Assembly: GCA_019347595.1 (NCBI GenBank)
Contig: JAHWLA010000086.1
Location: 1-10,218, forward strand
Reading direction: 5' to 3'
DNA from: Actinomycetota bacterium
Lineage (GTDB): Bacteria > Actinomycetota > Acidimicrobiia > Acidimicrobiales > JAHWLA01
DNA: 10,218 bases
Below, one piece after another: positions 1-8,003 of this stretch. Positions within the stretch are counted from its first letter, which is position 1. Every line of letters starts with the position of its first letter. Both the position numbers and the translations under genes were made by a program. A model generated the notes under the pieces. It did no database searches, was not told the origin of the DNA, and was given only the letters and a program-made list of their open reading frames with translations.

Positions 1-3000
1 GGCCCCAGCACGACCACCCGCCCGCCGGTCATGTACTCGCACCCGTGGTCGCCGATGCCCTCGACGACCGCCGTGGCGCCCGAGTTGCGGACGCAGAAGC
101 GCTCGCCCACCAGGCCGCGGATGAACACCTCGCCGCCGGTCGCCCCGTAGAGGATGACGTTGCCGGCGATGACGTTCTGCTCGGCCACCAGCGGGGCGTC
201 GGCTGGCGGGTGCACGATCAGGCGGCCGCCCGAGAGCCCCTTGCCGAGGTAGTCGTTGGCGTCGCCCTCCAGCCGCAGGGTGATACCGCGAGGCACGAAG
301 GCGCCGAAGCTCTGGCCCGCCGAGCCGCGGAAGTGGAAGCGGATGGTGTCGTCGGGCAGGCCGTCGCCGCCGTAGCGCTTGGTCAACTCGTAGCCGAGCA
401 TGGTCCCGACGGTGCGATTGACGTTGCGGATCTCCAGCTCGTGGGCCACGGGCCGGGCATCGTCGAGGGCGGGCGCGGCCAGCTCGATCAATGTGCGGTC
501 GAGCGCCCGGTCGAGGCCGTGGTCCTGGGTCGTCACCTGGTGCCGAGGCCCCTCCACGTCCGGCACGTGGAGGATGGGCGACAGGTCGAGCCCCGACGCC
601 TTCCAGTGGTCGACGGCTTCACGGGTGTCGAGGAGGTCGGCGTGGCCGATGGCCTCCTCCAGCGAGCGGAAGCCCAGCTCGGCGAGCAGCTCGCGCACCT
701 CCTCGGCGATGTACTCGAAGAACGTGACGACGAACTCGGGCTTGCCCGTGAACCGCTTGCGCAGCTCGGGGTTCTGGGTGGCCACGCCCACCGGGCAGGT
801 GTCGAGGTGGCAGACGCGCATCATGATGCAGCCGCTGACGACGAGAGGAGCGGTGGCGAAGCCGAACTCCTCGGCGCCCAGCAGGGCGGCGATGACGACG
901 TCGCGGCCCGTCTTGAGCTGGCCGTCGACCTGCACGACGATGCGGTCGCGCAGCCCGTTGAGCAACAGCGTCTGCTGGGTCTCGGCCAGGCCGAGCTCCC
1001 ACGGCGCCCCCGCGTGCTTCAGTGACGTGAGCGGCGAGGCGCCGGTGCCTCCGTCGTGGCCCGAGATGAGCACCACGTCGGCGTGCGCCTTGCTGACGCC
1101 CGCAGCCACCGTCCCCACCCCGACCTCGGCCACCAGCTTCACGTGCACCCGGGCCTCGGGGTTCGAGTTCTTGAGGTCGTGGATGAGCTGGGCGAGGTCC
1201 TCGATGGAGTAGATGTCGTGATGGGGCGGCGGCGAGATGAGCCCGACCCCCGGGGTCGAGTGCCGGGTGCGGGCGATCCACGGGTACACCTTGTGGCCGG
1301 GGAGCTGGCCGCCCTCGCCGGGCTTGGCGCCCTGGGCCATCTTGATCTGGAGGTCGTCGGCGTTGACGAGGTACTCGCTGGTGACGCCGAAGCGTCCCGA
1401 CGCCACCTGCTTGATGGCGCTGCGGCGCAGGTCGCCGTTGGGGTCGGCGACGAAGCGGTCGGCGTCCTCGCCGCCCTCGCCGGTGTTCGACTTGCCGCCC
1501 AGCCGGTTCATGGCGACGGCGAGCGTCTCGTGCGCCTCCTTCGAGATGGAGCCGTACGACATGGCGCCGGTGGCGAAGCGCTTGACGATCTCGGAGATCG
1601 GCTCGACTTCCTCGATGGGCACCGGCGGGCGCTCGCCCGTCTTCAGCTTGAACAGGCCGCGCAGGGTCGCCAGCTTGGCCGACTGCTGGTCGACCATCTG
1701 CGTGTACTCCTTGTAGACGTCGTACCGCTTCGCACGCGTGGCGTGCTGGAGGCGGAACACCGTCTCCGGGTTGAACAGGTGGTACTCGCCCTCGCGTCGC
1801 CACTGGTACTCGCCACCGGCCTCGAGGTCGCGGTGGGCCAGCTCGGTGGGCCGTTGTGGATAGGCGACGGCATGGCGGCGGGCCACCTCCTCGGCCAGCA
1901 CGTCGAGGCCGACGCCGCCGAGGCGCGAGACGGTCCCGGTGAAGTACTCGTCGACCAGCTCCTGTGACAGCCCGATGGCCTCGAACACCTGGGCGCCGCA
2001 GTACGACGCCACCGTCGAGATGCCCATCTTCGACATGACCTTGAGCACGCCCTTGCCGCACGCCTTGATGTAGTTGCGGACCGCCTTGCGGGGGGTGAGC
2101 CCGGGCAGGGCGCCCGAGGCAATCATGTCCTCGATGGTCTCGAAGGCCAGGTAGGGGTTGACGGCCGCGGCGCCATAGCCGATCAACAGCGCCATGTGAT
2201 GGACCTCGCGGGCGTCGCCCGCCTCCACCACCAGGCCCACCTTGGTGCGGGTCTTCTCGCGGATGAGGTGGTGGTGCACGGCGGCGGTCAGCAGCAGCGA
2301 GGGGATCGGCGCCAGCTCCTCGTTGGAGTGGCGGTCGGAGAGCACGACGATCTTGGCCCCGTCGGCGATCGCCTGGCTCACCTGCCCGCGGATGCCTTCC
2401 AGCGCTTCGCGCATGGCCGCCCCGCCGCCGGCGACCGGGTAGAGGCCGTCGATGGCGAAGGCCTGGAAGCCCGGCATGTCGCCGTTCTCGTTGATGTAGA
2501 GCAGCTTGGCCAGATCCTCGTTGGAGATGATCGGGAACGGGAGCACCACCTGGCGGCACGAGGCCGCCGTCGGCTCCAGCACGTTCTTCTCCGGCCCGAT
2601 CCGCTGTTGGAGCGACGTGACGAGCTCCTCGCGGATGGCGTCGAGCGGCGGGTTGGTGACCTGGGCGAAGAGCTGCGTGAAGTAGTCGAACAGCAGGCGC
2701 GACCGGTCGCTCAGCACGGCGATGGGCGTGTCCGTGCCCATCGAGCCGATCGGTTCCATGCCGTTCTTCGCCATGGGAGCGATGAGAATCCTGAGCTCTT
2801 CGGTGGTGTAGCCGAACGTGCGCTGGTGCTTCACCACCGAGGCGTGCTGCGGCAGCAGCATCGTGCGCGGAGGCAGGTCGTCGAGATGGACGAGGCCCCC
2901 ATGGAGCCAGTCCTGGTACGGGTGCTCGGCGGCGAGGGCGGCCTTGATCTCCTCGTCCTCGATGATGCGGCCCTCGGCGGTGTCGACGAGGAACATGCGG

Positions 3001-4217
3001 CCCGGCTGGAGGCGGCCCTTGCGCACCACCTTCGACGGCGGCACGTCGAGCACGCCCACCTCGCTGGCCATGATGACCAGGTCGTCGCTGGTGACCCAGT
3101 AGCGCGAGGGGCGCAAGCCGTTGCGGTCGAGCACGGCGCCGATGACGGTGCCGTCGGTGAACGCCACCGAGGCGGGGCCGTCCCACGGCTCCATCAGCGA
3201 GGCGTGGTACTGGTAGAACGCCCGCTTCTCGGGCGACATCGACTCGTGGTTCTCCCACGCCTCGGGGATCATCATCAGCACGGCGTGGGGGAGCGGGCGA
3301 CCGCCGAGGTGAAGCAGTTCGAGCGCCTCGTCGAAGCTGGCGCTGTCGGACGCACCGGGCGTGCAGATCGGGAAGATGCGCTCCAGGTCGCCGGGCAGAA
3401 GATCCGACTCGATCAGCGCTTCACGGGCCCGCATCCAGTTGCGGTTGCCCTGCACGGTGTTGATCTCGCCGTTGTGGGCGATGTAGCGGTACGGGTGGGC
3501 CAGCGGCCACGACGGGAAGGTGTTGGTGGAGAAGCGGCTGTGCACCAGCGCCAGCGCGCTCTCCATGCGCTCGTCACGCAGGTCGGGGAAGAACTCGGGC
3601 AACTGCGGGGTGGTCAGCATGCCCTTGTAGACGAGCGTGCGGGCCGACAGGCTCGGGAAGTAGACGCCCTCGACCTCGTGCTCGATGCGCTTGCGCAGGA
3701 TGAAGGCGCGGCGCTCGAGATCCATGCCGCTGCACCCCGCCGTGCCGTTGACGCCCGCCACGAAGAGCTGGCGGAAGGTGGGCTCGACCGCCTTGGCCGA
3801 CTCGCCGATCATCGAGTCGTCGAAGGGCACGTCGCGCCAGCCCAGCGTGGCGAGCCCCTCGGAGTCGACGATCTTGTCGATGGCCTTGACGGCGGCCGCC
3901 GCGGCGTGCGGGTCGCCGGGCAGGAAGGCGCAGCCCACGGCGTAGCTGCCCAGCGGCGGGAGGTCGAAGTCGACCACGGCGCGCAGGAAGGTGTCGGGGA
4001 CCTGGATGAGGAGGCCCGCCCCGTCGCCGGTGTTGACCTCGCTGCCCGACGCCCCCCGGTGCTGGAGGTTGCACAGGGCGGTGATGCCGAGCTGCACGAG
4101 CTCGTGGCTGCGGCGGCCCTTCATGTCGACGACGAACGAGACGCCACAGGCATCGTGTTCGAACGCGGGATCGTAGAGACCCTGGGCCTCGGGGAGGTCC
4201 TGGTGCACGGCGGTCAT
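1..4217 (-). CDS. gltB: Glutamate synthase large (alpha) subunit, C-terminus cut by the window edge
   Basis: This enzyme transfers the amide nitrogen of glutamine to 2-oxoglutarate, giving two glutamates. It works with the small subunit GltD, which is not in this window, and is cytoplasmic. Seen in the translation: a 23-residue propeptide, then Cys24 (DACGVSF), the expected N-terminal nucleophile of the class II glutaminase domain. HSRFSTNTFPSW lies at 226-237 and HNGEIN at 248-253. The FMN/2-oxoglutarate synthase domain starts near 880 with AMSYGSIS (885-892) and includes SGHDGGTG (1052-1059). The [3Fe-4S] cysteines are Cys1130, Cys1136 and Cys1141, in the family's C-x5-C-x4-C spacing. The GXGXG domain begins near 1300. 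There are 1405 codons visible; the family is usually about 1500, so roughly the last 100 residues lie beyond position 1. The reading frame is intact. The ATG at 4217 is used here. GTG at 4208 is an alternative, better spaced from the AAAAGG at 4218-4223. It is divergent from the rightward operon. Identification is very secure. Confidence 0.97.
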   Translation of the reverse strand, partial: MTAVHQDLPEAQGLYDPAFEHDACGVSFVVDMKGRRSHELVQLGITALCNLQHRGASGSEVNTGDGAGLLIQVPDTFLRAVVDFDLPPLGSYAVGCAFLPGDPHAAAAAVKAIDKIVDSEGLATLGWRDVPFDDSMIGESAKAVEPTFRQLFVAGVNGTAGCSGMDLERRAFILRKRIEHEVEGVYFPSLSARTLVYKGMLTTPQLPEFFPDLRDERMESALALVHSRFSTNTFPSWPLAHPYRYIAHNGEINTVQGNRNWMRAREALIESDLLPGDLERIFPICTPGASDSASFDEALELLHLGGRPLPHAVLMMIPEAWENHESMSPEKRAFYQYHASLMEPWDGPASVAFTDGTVIGAVLDRNGLRPSRYWVTSDDLVIMASEVGVLDVPPSKVVRKGRLQPGRMFLVDTAEGRIIEDEEIKAALAAEHPYQDWLHGGLVHLDDLPPRTMLLPQHASVVKHQRTFGYTTEELRILIAPMAKNGMEPIGSMGTDTPIAVLSDRSRLLFDYFTQLFAQVTNPPLDAIREELVTSLQQRIGPEKNVLEPTAASCRQVVLPFPIISNEDLAKLLYINENGDMPGFQAFAIDGLYPVAGGGAAMREALEGIRGQVSQAIADGAKIVVLSDRHSNEELAPIPSLLLTAAVHHHLIREKTRTKVGLVVEAGDAREVHHMALLIGYGAAAVNPYLAFETIEDMIASGALPGLTPRKAVRNYIKACGKGVLKVMSKMGISTVASYCGAQVFEAIGLSQELVDEYFTGTVSRLGGVGLDVLAEEVARRHAVAYPQRPTELAHRDLEAGGEYQWRREGEYHLFNPETVFRLQHATRAKRYDVYKEYTQMVDQQSAKLATLRGLFKLKTGERPPVPIEEVEPISEIVKRFATGAMSYGSISKEAHETLAVAMNRLGGKSNTGEGGEDADRFVADPNGDLRRSAIKQVASGRFGVTSEYLVNADDLQIKMAQGAKPGEGGQLPGHKVYPWIARTRHSTPGVGLISPPPHHDIYSIEDLAQLIHDLKNSNPEARVHVKLVAEVGVGTVAAGVSKAHADVVLISGHDGGTGASPLTSLKHAGAPWELGLAETQQTLLLNGLRDRIVVQVDGQLKTGRDVVIAALLGAEEFGFATAPLVVSGCIMMRVCHLDTCPVGVATQNPELRKRFTGKPEFVVTFFEYIAEEVRELLAELGFRSLEEAIGHADLLDTREAVDHWKASGLDLSPILHVPDVEGPRHQVTTQDHGLDRALDRTLIELAAPALDDARPVAHELEIRNVNRTVGTMLGYELTKRYGGDGLPDDTIRFHFRGSAGQSFGAFVPRGITLRLEGDANDYLGKGLSGGRLIVHPPADAPLVAEQNVIAGNVILYGATGGEVFIRGLVGERFCVRNSGATAVVEGIGDHGCEYMTGGRVVVLG

Positions 4218-4223
4218 CCTTTT
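4218..4223 (-). promoter_or_regulatory. Candidate gltB ribosome binding site that bears on the start choice
   Basis: On the minus strand AAAAGG directly abuts the ATG at 4217-4215, which is too close for a normal Shine-Dalgarno interaction. It lies 9 nt upstream of the in-frame GTG at 4208-4206 (codon 4), a usable distance. Either the true start is that GTG, shortening the protein by three residues, or the ATG is used with a weak or leaderless signal. The choice does not touch any conserved residue, because the catalytic cysteine is at codon 24. Confidence 0.4.
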
Positions 4224-4285
4224 CGGGCTGGTGGTAAATCGTTCTGCGTGCCCGGGACGGCGCTGGCCCTGCTGCAGGTCCGACC

Positions 4286-4315
4286 AGGGTAGGGGATCGC
4301 CGCCCCGCGCCACAA
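4286..4315 (-). promoter_or_regulatory. gltB: Possible gltB promoter (-35 and -10 like boxes)
   Basis: On the minus strand TTGTGG (4315-4310) is followed after 18 nt by TACCCT (4291-4286), resembling a housekeeping-sigma promoter with a weak -10. It would leave a leader of roughly 60-70 nt before gltB. The inverted repeat at 4325-4382 ends 10 bp upstream of this -35, where an activator or repressor could act. The call is by eye in GC-rich DNA, so it is weak. Confidence 0.22.
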
Positions 4316-4324
4316 CCACCCCAC

Positions 4325-4382
4325 CCCCGTTCTGGTCCCCCGATGGCGCGCTCTAACGCGCGATCGGGGGACCAGAACGGGG
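4325..4382. repeat. Long near-perfect inverted repeat (26-bp arms, 6-nt loop) in the divergent intergenic region
   Basis: The left arm (4325-4350) and right arm (4357-4382) are reverse complements at 25 of 26 positions, with one mismatch (4345 against 4362). The loop is CTCTAA (4351-4356). The outer part reads CCCCGTTCTGGTCCCCCGAT. The nearby start codons are both divergent from this site, and neither flank has a T-rich tract, so it does not look like an intrinsic terminator. It could be a large operator, a cruciform or RNA hairpin, or a copy of a dispersed palindromic repeat. No protein family can be assigned to it from sequence alone. Confidence 0.85.
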
Positions 4383-4400
4383 CAGTCGGGGGCAGTCGGG
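4381..4400. repeat. Two perfect tandem copies of a 10-bp unit
   Basis: GGCAGTCGGG occurs twice in direct succession at 4381-4390 and 4391-4400, overlapping the last two bases of the inverted repeat. It lies 76 bases upstream of the FIST gene start. It may be a pair of helically phased binding sites, since the repeat is about one DNA turn, or simple replication slippage. The short length gives no way to decide. Confidence 0.6.
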
Positions 4401-4466
4401 GCAAAGCGGCCACCGTGCGTGGCGAAATACCGCCGAAATCCTCGGGTGGCGCCCGTCTCGGTCGAT

Positions 4467-4472
4467 AAGAGG
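4467..4472 (+). promoter_or_regulatory. Ribosome binding site of the FIST gene
   Basis: AAGAGG lies 4 nt upstream of the ATG at 4477. The spacing is slightly short but usable. It supports this ATG as the first start of the rightward operon. The two downstream genes lack a comparable motif at a good distance. Confidence 0.55.
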
Positions 4473-4476
4473 CGCG

Positions 4477-5679
4477 ATGACACTGTCTCCGTCCCCCAGT
4501 ACGGCTGCGAGCGCCTACGCCGCCAACCGCTGGTTGGGAGTCGGCCGGTCGGCCGACGGCGACGCCTACACGGCGGGCGCAGAAGCGGCCCGACGGGCGC
4601 TGGCGGGCGACGATCCCAAGCTGCTGATCGTCTTCTGCTCCGACGCCTACGACCTCCCCGCCCTCCTGCGGGGCATCAACGACACGTCGGGGAACGCCCC
4701 GCTGGTGGGGTGCTCCACCGCCGGAGAGATCTCGGGGTCCGGGCCCGGCGACGCCAGCGTCGTCGTCACCGCGCTCGGGGGCGACGGGTTCTCGGCAGCC
4801 ACGGGCGCTGCCGGGGACGCGTCGCGCCACCTCCGTGAGGCGAGTGCCCGGGCCGCGTTCTGCATCGACCGCGTCGAAGAACGGCCCCACCGGGTGCTTC
4901 TGCTCCTCACCGACGGACTGGCGGGCGACCAGCAGGAGATCGTGCGGGGGGCGTACAGCGTGGTCGGCGCCGAGGTGCCGCTGGTCGGCGGCTGCGCCGG
5001 TGACGACCTCAAGATGAAGGCGACGTTCCAGCTCCACGACGACCGCGTGCTGCGCAACGCCGTGGTCGCCGCCGCCGTGGCGTCGGACGCCCCCGTCGGC
5101 ATCGGCGTGCGCCACGGGTGGCGCCGGATCGGCGAACCGATGCTGGTCACCGCCAGCGACAGCAGCCGGGTCTACACCCTCGACGACGAGCCCGCCCTCG
5201 ACGTCTACCTCCGCAAGCTCGATGCTCCGCGCGCCGCCTACGACGATCCCGCCGTCTTCACCCGCTTCGCGCTCACCCACCCGCTCGGTCTCAGTCGCCG
5301 CAGCGGCGAAGAGGTGCGCTTCGTGGCCGAGGCCGACTTCGCGGAGCGCTCGCTGGTCTGCATCGCCGAGGTGCCCCAGGGCGGGCTGGCGTGGTTCATG
5401 GAAGGCGACGGCGACTCCGTACTGGAGGCGACGGACGCCGCCTGCGCCGACGCCCTCGGTGCGCTGGGCGGCTGCGAGCCGTTGGGCGTGCTGGCCTTCG
5501 ACTGCATCGCTCGACGAGGCGTCCTCGGCGAGCACGGAATCCGCAACGAAGTCGATCGCATCGCCGAGCACGCCAAGGGCGCGCCGGTCGCCGGCTTCTA
5601 CACCTACGGCGAGATCGCCCGTACCCACGGCATGAGCGGGTTCCACAACCAGACGCTGGTCGTGCTCGCCCTCGGGTAG
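4477..5679 (+). CDS. FIST domain sensor protein (FIST_N plus FIST_C), stand-alone
   Basis: This is a 400-residue cytoplasmic protein made almost entirely of a FIST signal-sensing module. FIST domains are known from comparative genomics as input modules of bacterial signal transduction, proposed to bind small ligands such as amino acids. Seen: FIST_N from about 20 to 215, with the hallmark GCSTAGEIS at 78-86 and GGCAGDDLKM at 171-180. FIST_C covers about 225-395 and ends in the characteristic GFYTYGEI (373-380) and HNQTLVVLAL (390-399). No signal peptide, membrane segment or fused output domain is visible, so it would act through partners. The ATG follows AAGAGG. The stop is 2 nt before the next gene, a GGDEF-EAL enzyme, so this is the first gene of a signalling operon. 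The FIST assignment is secure; the ligand and partner are inferred. Confidence 0.93.
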   Translation: MTLSPSPSTAASAYAANRWLGVGRSADGDAYTAGAEAARRALAGDDPKLLIVFCSDAYDLPALLRGINDTSGNAPLVGCSTAGEISGSGPGDASVVVTALGGDGFSAATGAAGDASRHLREASARAAFCIDRVEERPHRVLLLLTDGLAGDQQEIVRGAYSVVGAEVPLVGGCAGDDLKMKATFQLHDDRVLRNAVVAAAVASDAPVGIGVRHGWRRIGEPMLVTASDSSRVYTLDDEPALDVYLRKLDAPRAAYDDPAVFTRFALTHPLGLSRRSGEEVRFVAEADFAERSLVCIAEVPQGGLAWFMEGDGDSVLEATDAACADALGALGGCEPLGVLAFDCIARRGVLGEHGIRNEVDRIAEHAKGAPVAGFYTYGEIARTHGMSGFHNQTLVVLALG

Positions 5680-5681
5680 CA

Positions 5682-8000
5682 ATGGCACCGTCCGGGAACT
5701 GGTCCGCCCAGCAGCTCGCCGAGTTCCTGGCCGCCGTGTCGGCGCTGCCGAACGAGGCCGCTGCCATCGCGGGCGCCGTCGAGCGGGCGGCCGAGGCCGT
5801 CGAGGCCGAGGTGGCTGCCCTGCTGCGCGACGGGGAACCGGTGGCTGCGGTCGGCTTTCCCCACGATCGCGTCCCCGTTGCCGAGCTGCACGAGGTCGTA
5901 GCGGGCCGTCGCCGTCAGCTCGACGTCCCTGGCGTAGGGCCCTGTTCGGTGCTGGTCATCCCCATGGAAGGCGGGGTGCTCGGGACACTGGTGCTGGCCC
6001 GTTCCGGCGACGCCTTCGAGCGCGAAGAGGCCAGCTTGCTGCGCGGCATGGTGCGCGTCCTCGGGCTCACGGTGGAGACGCTCCGGGTCGTCGACCGTGA
6101 GCGGGCGCTGCGCCAGGAGAGCGAGACACAGGCGGAGGAGAATGCCCGCCTGCTGGCCAGCCTCCAGGAGCGCCAGAACCTGCTCGAGCGCCTGTTCAAG
6201 ATCCAGCGGTCGATTTCGCACCGTGCCCCGATCGAGGGCGTCCTCGACGCCATCACCGAGGGCGCGGCCGAGCTGTTGGGCGACGAGGTGGTCGGCCTGC
6301 GCCTGATCGACGAGGACGACCCGGCCTGGACGATCCTCGTCTCCAGCGTCGGGATGTCGGACAACGCCGCGGTGCGGTTGCGACGCACCCCGGTCGCCGA
6401 GGGCATCGCGGGCGTGGCCATCGCCGAGGGAAGGGTCACGATCTCCCACGACTACGCCAACCTCCCCGGCGCGCTCTCGCCACTGGTCGACGACGGGCTG
6501 AAGTCGGCGATGGCGGCACCCGTGCATCGCAACGGCACCGTGGTGGGGAGCCTCGTGGTCGGGAGCAACCTGTCGGACCGCCACTACAGCGCAGCCGAAC
6601 GAGAGCTCCTTCTCGCCTTCGCCGAGCACGCCAGCCTCGCCCTCAACGACGCCGGCGCGGTGGAAGCCATGCGCCGCGCCTTCGGGGAGGCGGTGCATCA
6701 GGCGACCCACGACGCCCTCACGGGCCTGCCCAACCGCACCCTCGTCATCGACCGGCTCACGCACGCCTTGGCCCGCGCCCGGCGGCGACCGGGCGCGCTC
6801 GCCGTGCTGTTCGTCGACCTCGACCGCTTCAAGGTCGTCAACGACTCGCTCGGTCACTCGGTCGGCGACGAGGTGTTGATGCAGATCGCACAACGCCTCC
6901 TCGCCGCTGTCCGTCCCGGCGACACCGTCGCCCGGTTGGCGGGCGACGAGTTCGTCGTCGTGTGCGAGGACGTCGCGAACGAAAGCGATGTCCTCCTCCT
7001 GGCCGATCGGGTGGCGCAGGCGGTCGCCGCGCCGATCCCCCTCTACGGCCGCGACGCCATCATCACCGCCAGCATCGGCATCGCGTTGGCGGCGCCCGAC
7101 ACCCGGGCCGAGGATCTCCTGCGCGACGCCGACGTCGCCATGTACCGCGCCAAGGAGCGCGGGCGCGCCCGCCTCGAACTGTTCGACGAGGCCATGCGCA
7201 CCCGCATGCTCGAACGGCTGGAGATCGAGCACGCGCTGCGCCGGGCGCTCGCCCACCACGAATTCGTGCTGCACTATCAGCCCACCGTGTCGCTCCGCAC
7301 GGGCCGCATCATCTCGGTCGAGGCGCTGCTGCGGTGGCCGGACCCGGATCGGGGCCTGGTCATGCCCGACGAGTTCATCCCCATCGCCGAGGAGAACGGG
7401 CTCATCGTGCCGCTGGGCCGGTGGGCGCTGGAGGAGGCGTGCCGGCAGTTGGCGGCGTGGCGTTCGGAGTACCCCGACTGCGCCGACCTCCAGGTGAGCG
7501 TGAACCTGTCGGCCCGTCAGTTCGCCGCCCCGGATTTGGTCCCCTCGGTCGCCGCTGCCCTGCGCGACGCGGGGCTGCCCCCGTCGCGTCTGTGGCTGGA
7601 GATCACCGAGAGCGTGCTCATGGACGAGGCCGAGGCGACCATCGAGACGTTGCAGGCGCTGCGGGGCCTGGGTGTGCACTTGTCGATCGACGACTTCGGC
7701 ACCGGGTACTCGTCGTTGAGCTACCTCAAGCGGTTCCCCGTCGACGTGCTCAAGATCGACCGGTCGTTTGTCGACGGCCTGGGCGCCGACGCCGAGGACG
7801 AGGCGATCGTCACCGCCGTGGTGCGGCTGGCGCACGCGCTCGACCTACAAGTGGTGGCCGAAGGCGTCGAGACCGGCGCCCAGTTGGCGGAGCTCCGCCG
7901 GTTGGGGTGCAACGCCGTGCAGGGCTACTACTTCGCCCACCCGCAGCCTGCGTCCGAGATGGGCGAGATGCTGACGGCGATGGCGCCGGTCGCCTCGTAG
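5682..8000 (+). CDS. GAF-GAF-GGDEF-EAL cyclic di-GMP turnover protein
   Basis: This 772-residue soluble protein is predicted to make and/or hydrolyse cyclic di-GMP. Domains: a divergent GAF-like region (about 10-135), a charged, probably coiled-coil linker (138-173), a clearer GAF (about 178-332), GGDEF (344-505) and EAL (about 515-765). The cyclase starts with DALTGLPNR (344-352). Metal and substrate residues D379, N387 and D396 match the PleD spacing. The signature is AGDEF (420-424), a variant found in active cyclases. The inhibitory RxxD is RPGD (411-414), five residues upstream. The EAL half keeps every residue of the RocR-type active site: E547, N608, E640, D670, D671, K691, E727 and Q747. 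No membrane segment is seen. The ATG lies 2 nt after the FIST stop without a clear ribosome binding site, so translational coupling is likely. The open frame extends upstream into the FIST gene, but that part is only a shadow. Net activity cannot be told from sequence. Confidence 0.95.
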   Translation: MAPSGNWSAQQLAEFLAAVSALPNEAAAIAGAVERAAEAVEAEVAALLRDGEPVAAVGFPHDRVPVAELHEVVAGRRRQLDVPGVGPCSVLVIPMEGGVLGTLVLARSGDAFEREEASLLRGMVRVLGLTVETLRVVDRERALRQESETQAEENARLLASLQERQNLLERLFKIQRSISHRAPIEGVLDAITEGAAELLGDEVVGLRLIDEDDPAWTILVSSVGMSDNAAVRLRRTPVAEGIAGVAIAEGRVTISHDYANLPGALSPLVDDGLKSAMAAPVHRNGTVVGSLVVGSNLSDRHYSAAERELLLAFAEHASLALNDAGAVEAMRRAFGEAVHQATHDALTGLPNRTLVIDRLTHALARARRRPGALAVLFVDLDRFKVVNDSLGHSVGDEVLMQIAQRLLAAVRPGDTVARLAGDEFVVVCEDVANESDVLLLADRVAQAVAAPIPLYGRDAIITASIGIALAAPDTRAEDLLRDADVAMYRAKERGRARLELFDEAMRTRMLERLEIEHALRRALAHHEFVLHYQPTVSLRTGRIISVEALLRWPDPDRGLVMPDEFIPIAEENGLIVPLGRWALEEACRQLAAWRSEYPDCADLQVSVNLSARQFAAPDLVPSVAAALRDAGLPPSRLWLEITESVLMDEAEATIETLQALRGLGVHLSIDDFGTGYSSLSYLKRFPVDVLKIDRSFVDGLGADAEDEAIVTAVVRLAHALDLQVVAEGVETGAQLAELRRLGCNAVQGYYFAHPQPASEMGEMLTAMAPVAS

Positions 8001-8003
8001 GCA

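Noticed and set aside
2196..4292. Long plus-strand open frame of 698 codons opposite gltB
   Set aside because: It is antisense to a gene with a full set of glutamate synthase motifs. Its translation is compositionally biased with no recognisable domain, a usual by-product of high-GC coding DNA.
4325..4382. Intrinsic transcription terminator
   Set aside because: The stem is strong, but no T-rich tract follows on either strand, and no gene in the window ends towards it; both neighbours diverge from it.
4218..4476. Small gene or riboswitch in the intergenic region
   Set aside because: No open frame with a start, ribosome site and sensible protein was seen, and no known riboswitch core could be recognised by eye.
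5118..5681. N-terminal extension of the first GGDEF-EAL gene into the FIST gene
   Set aside because: The extension is arginine-rich out-of-frame FIST coding sequence. The ATG at 5682 directly follows the FIST stop and starts a normal protein.
3574..5688. Minus-strand open frame of 704 codons across gltB, the intergenic region and the FIST gene
   Set aside because: It crosses three unrelated segments, overlaps well-supported genes on both strands and has no domain motifs.
5604..7835. Minus-strand open frame of 743 codons opposite the first GGDEF-EAL gene
   Set aside because: It is a shadow of a gene with intact catalytic motifs on the plus strand; the translation has no recognisable family.
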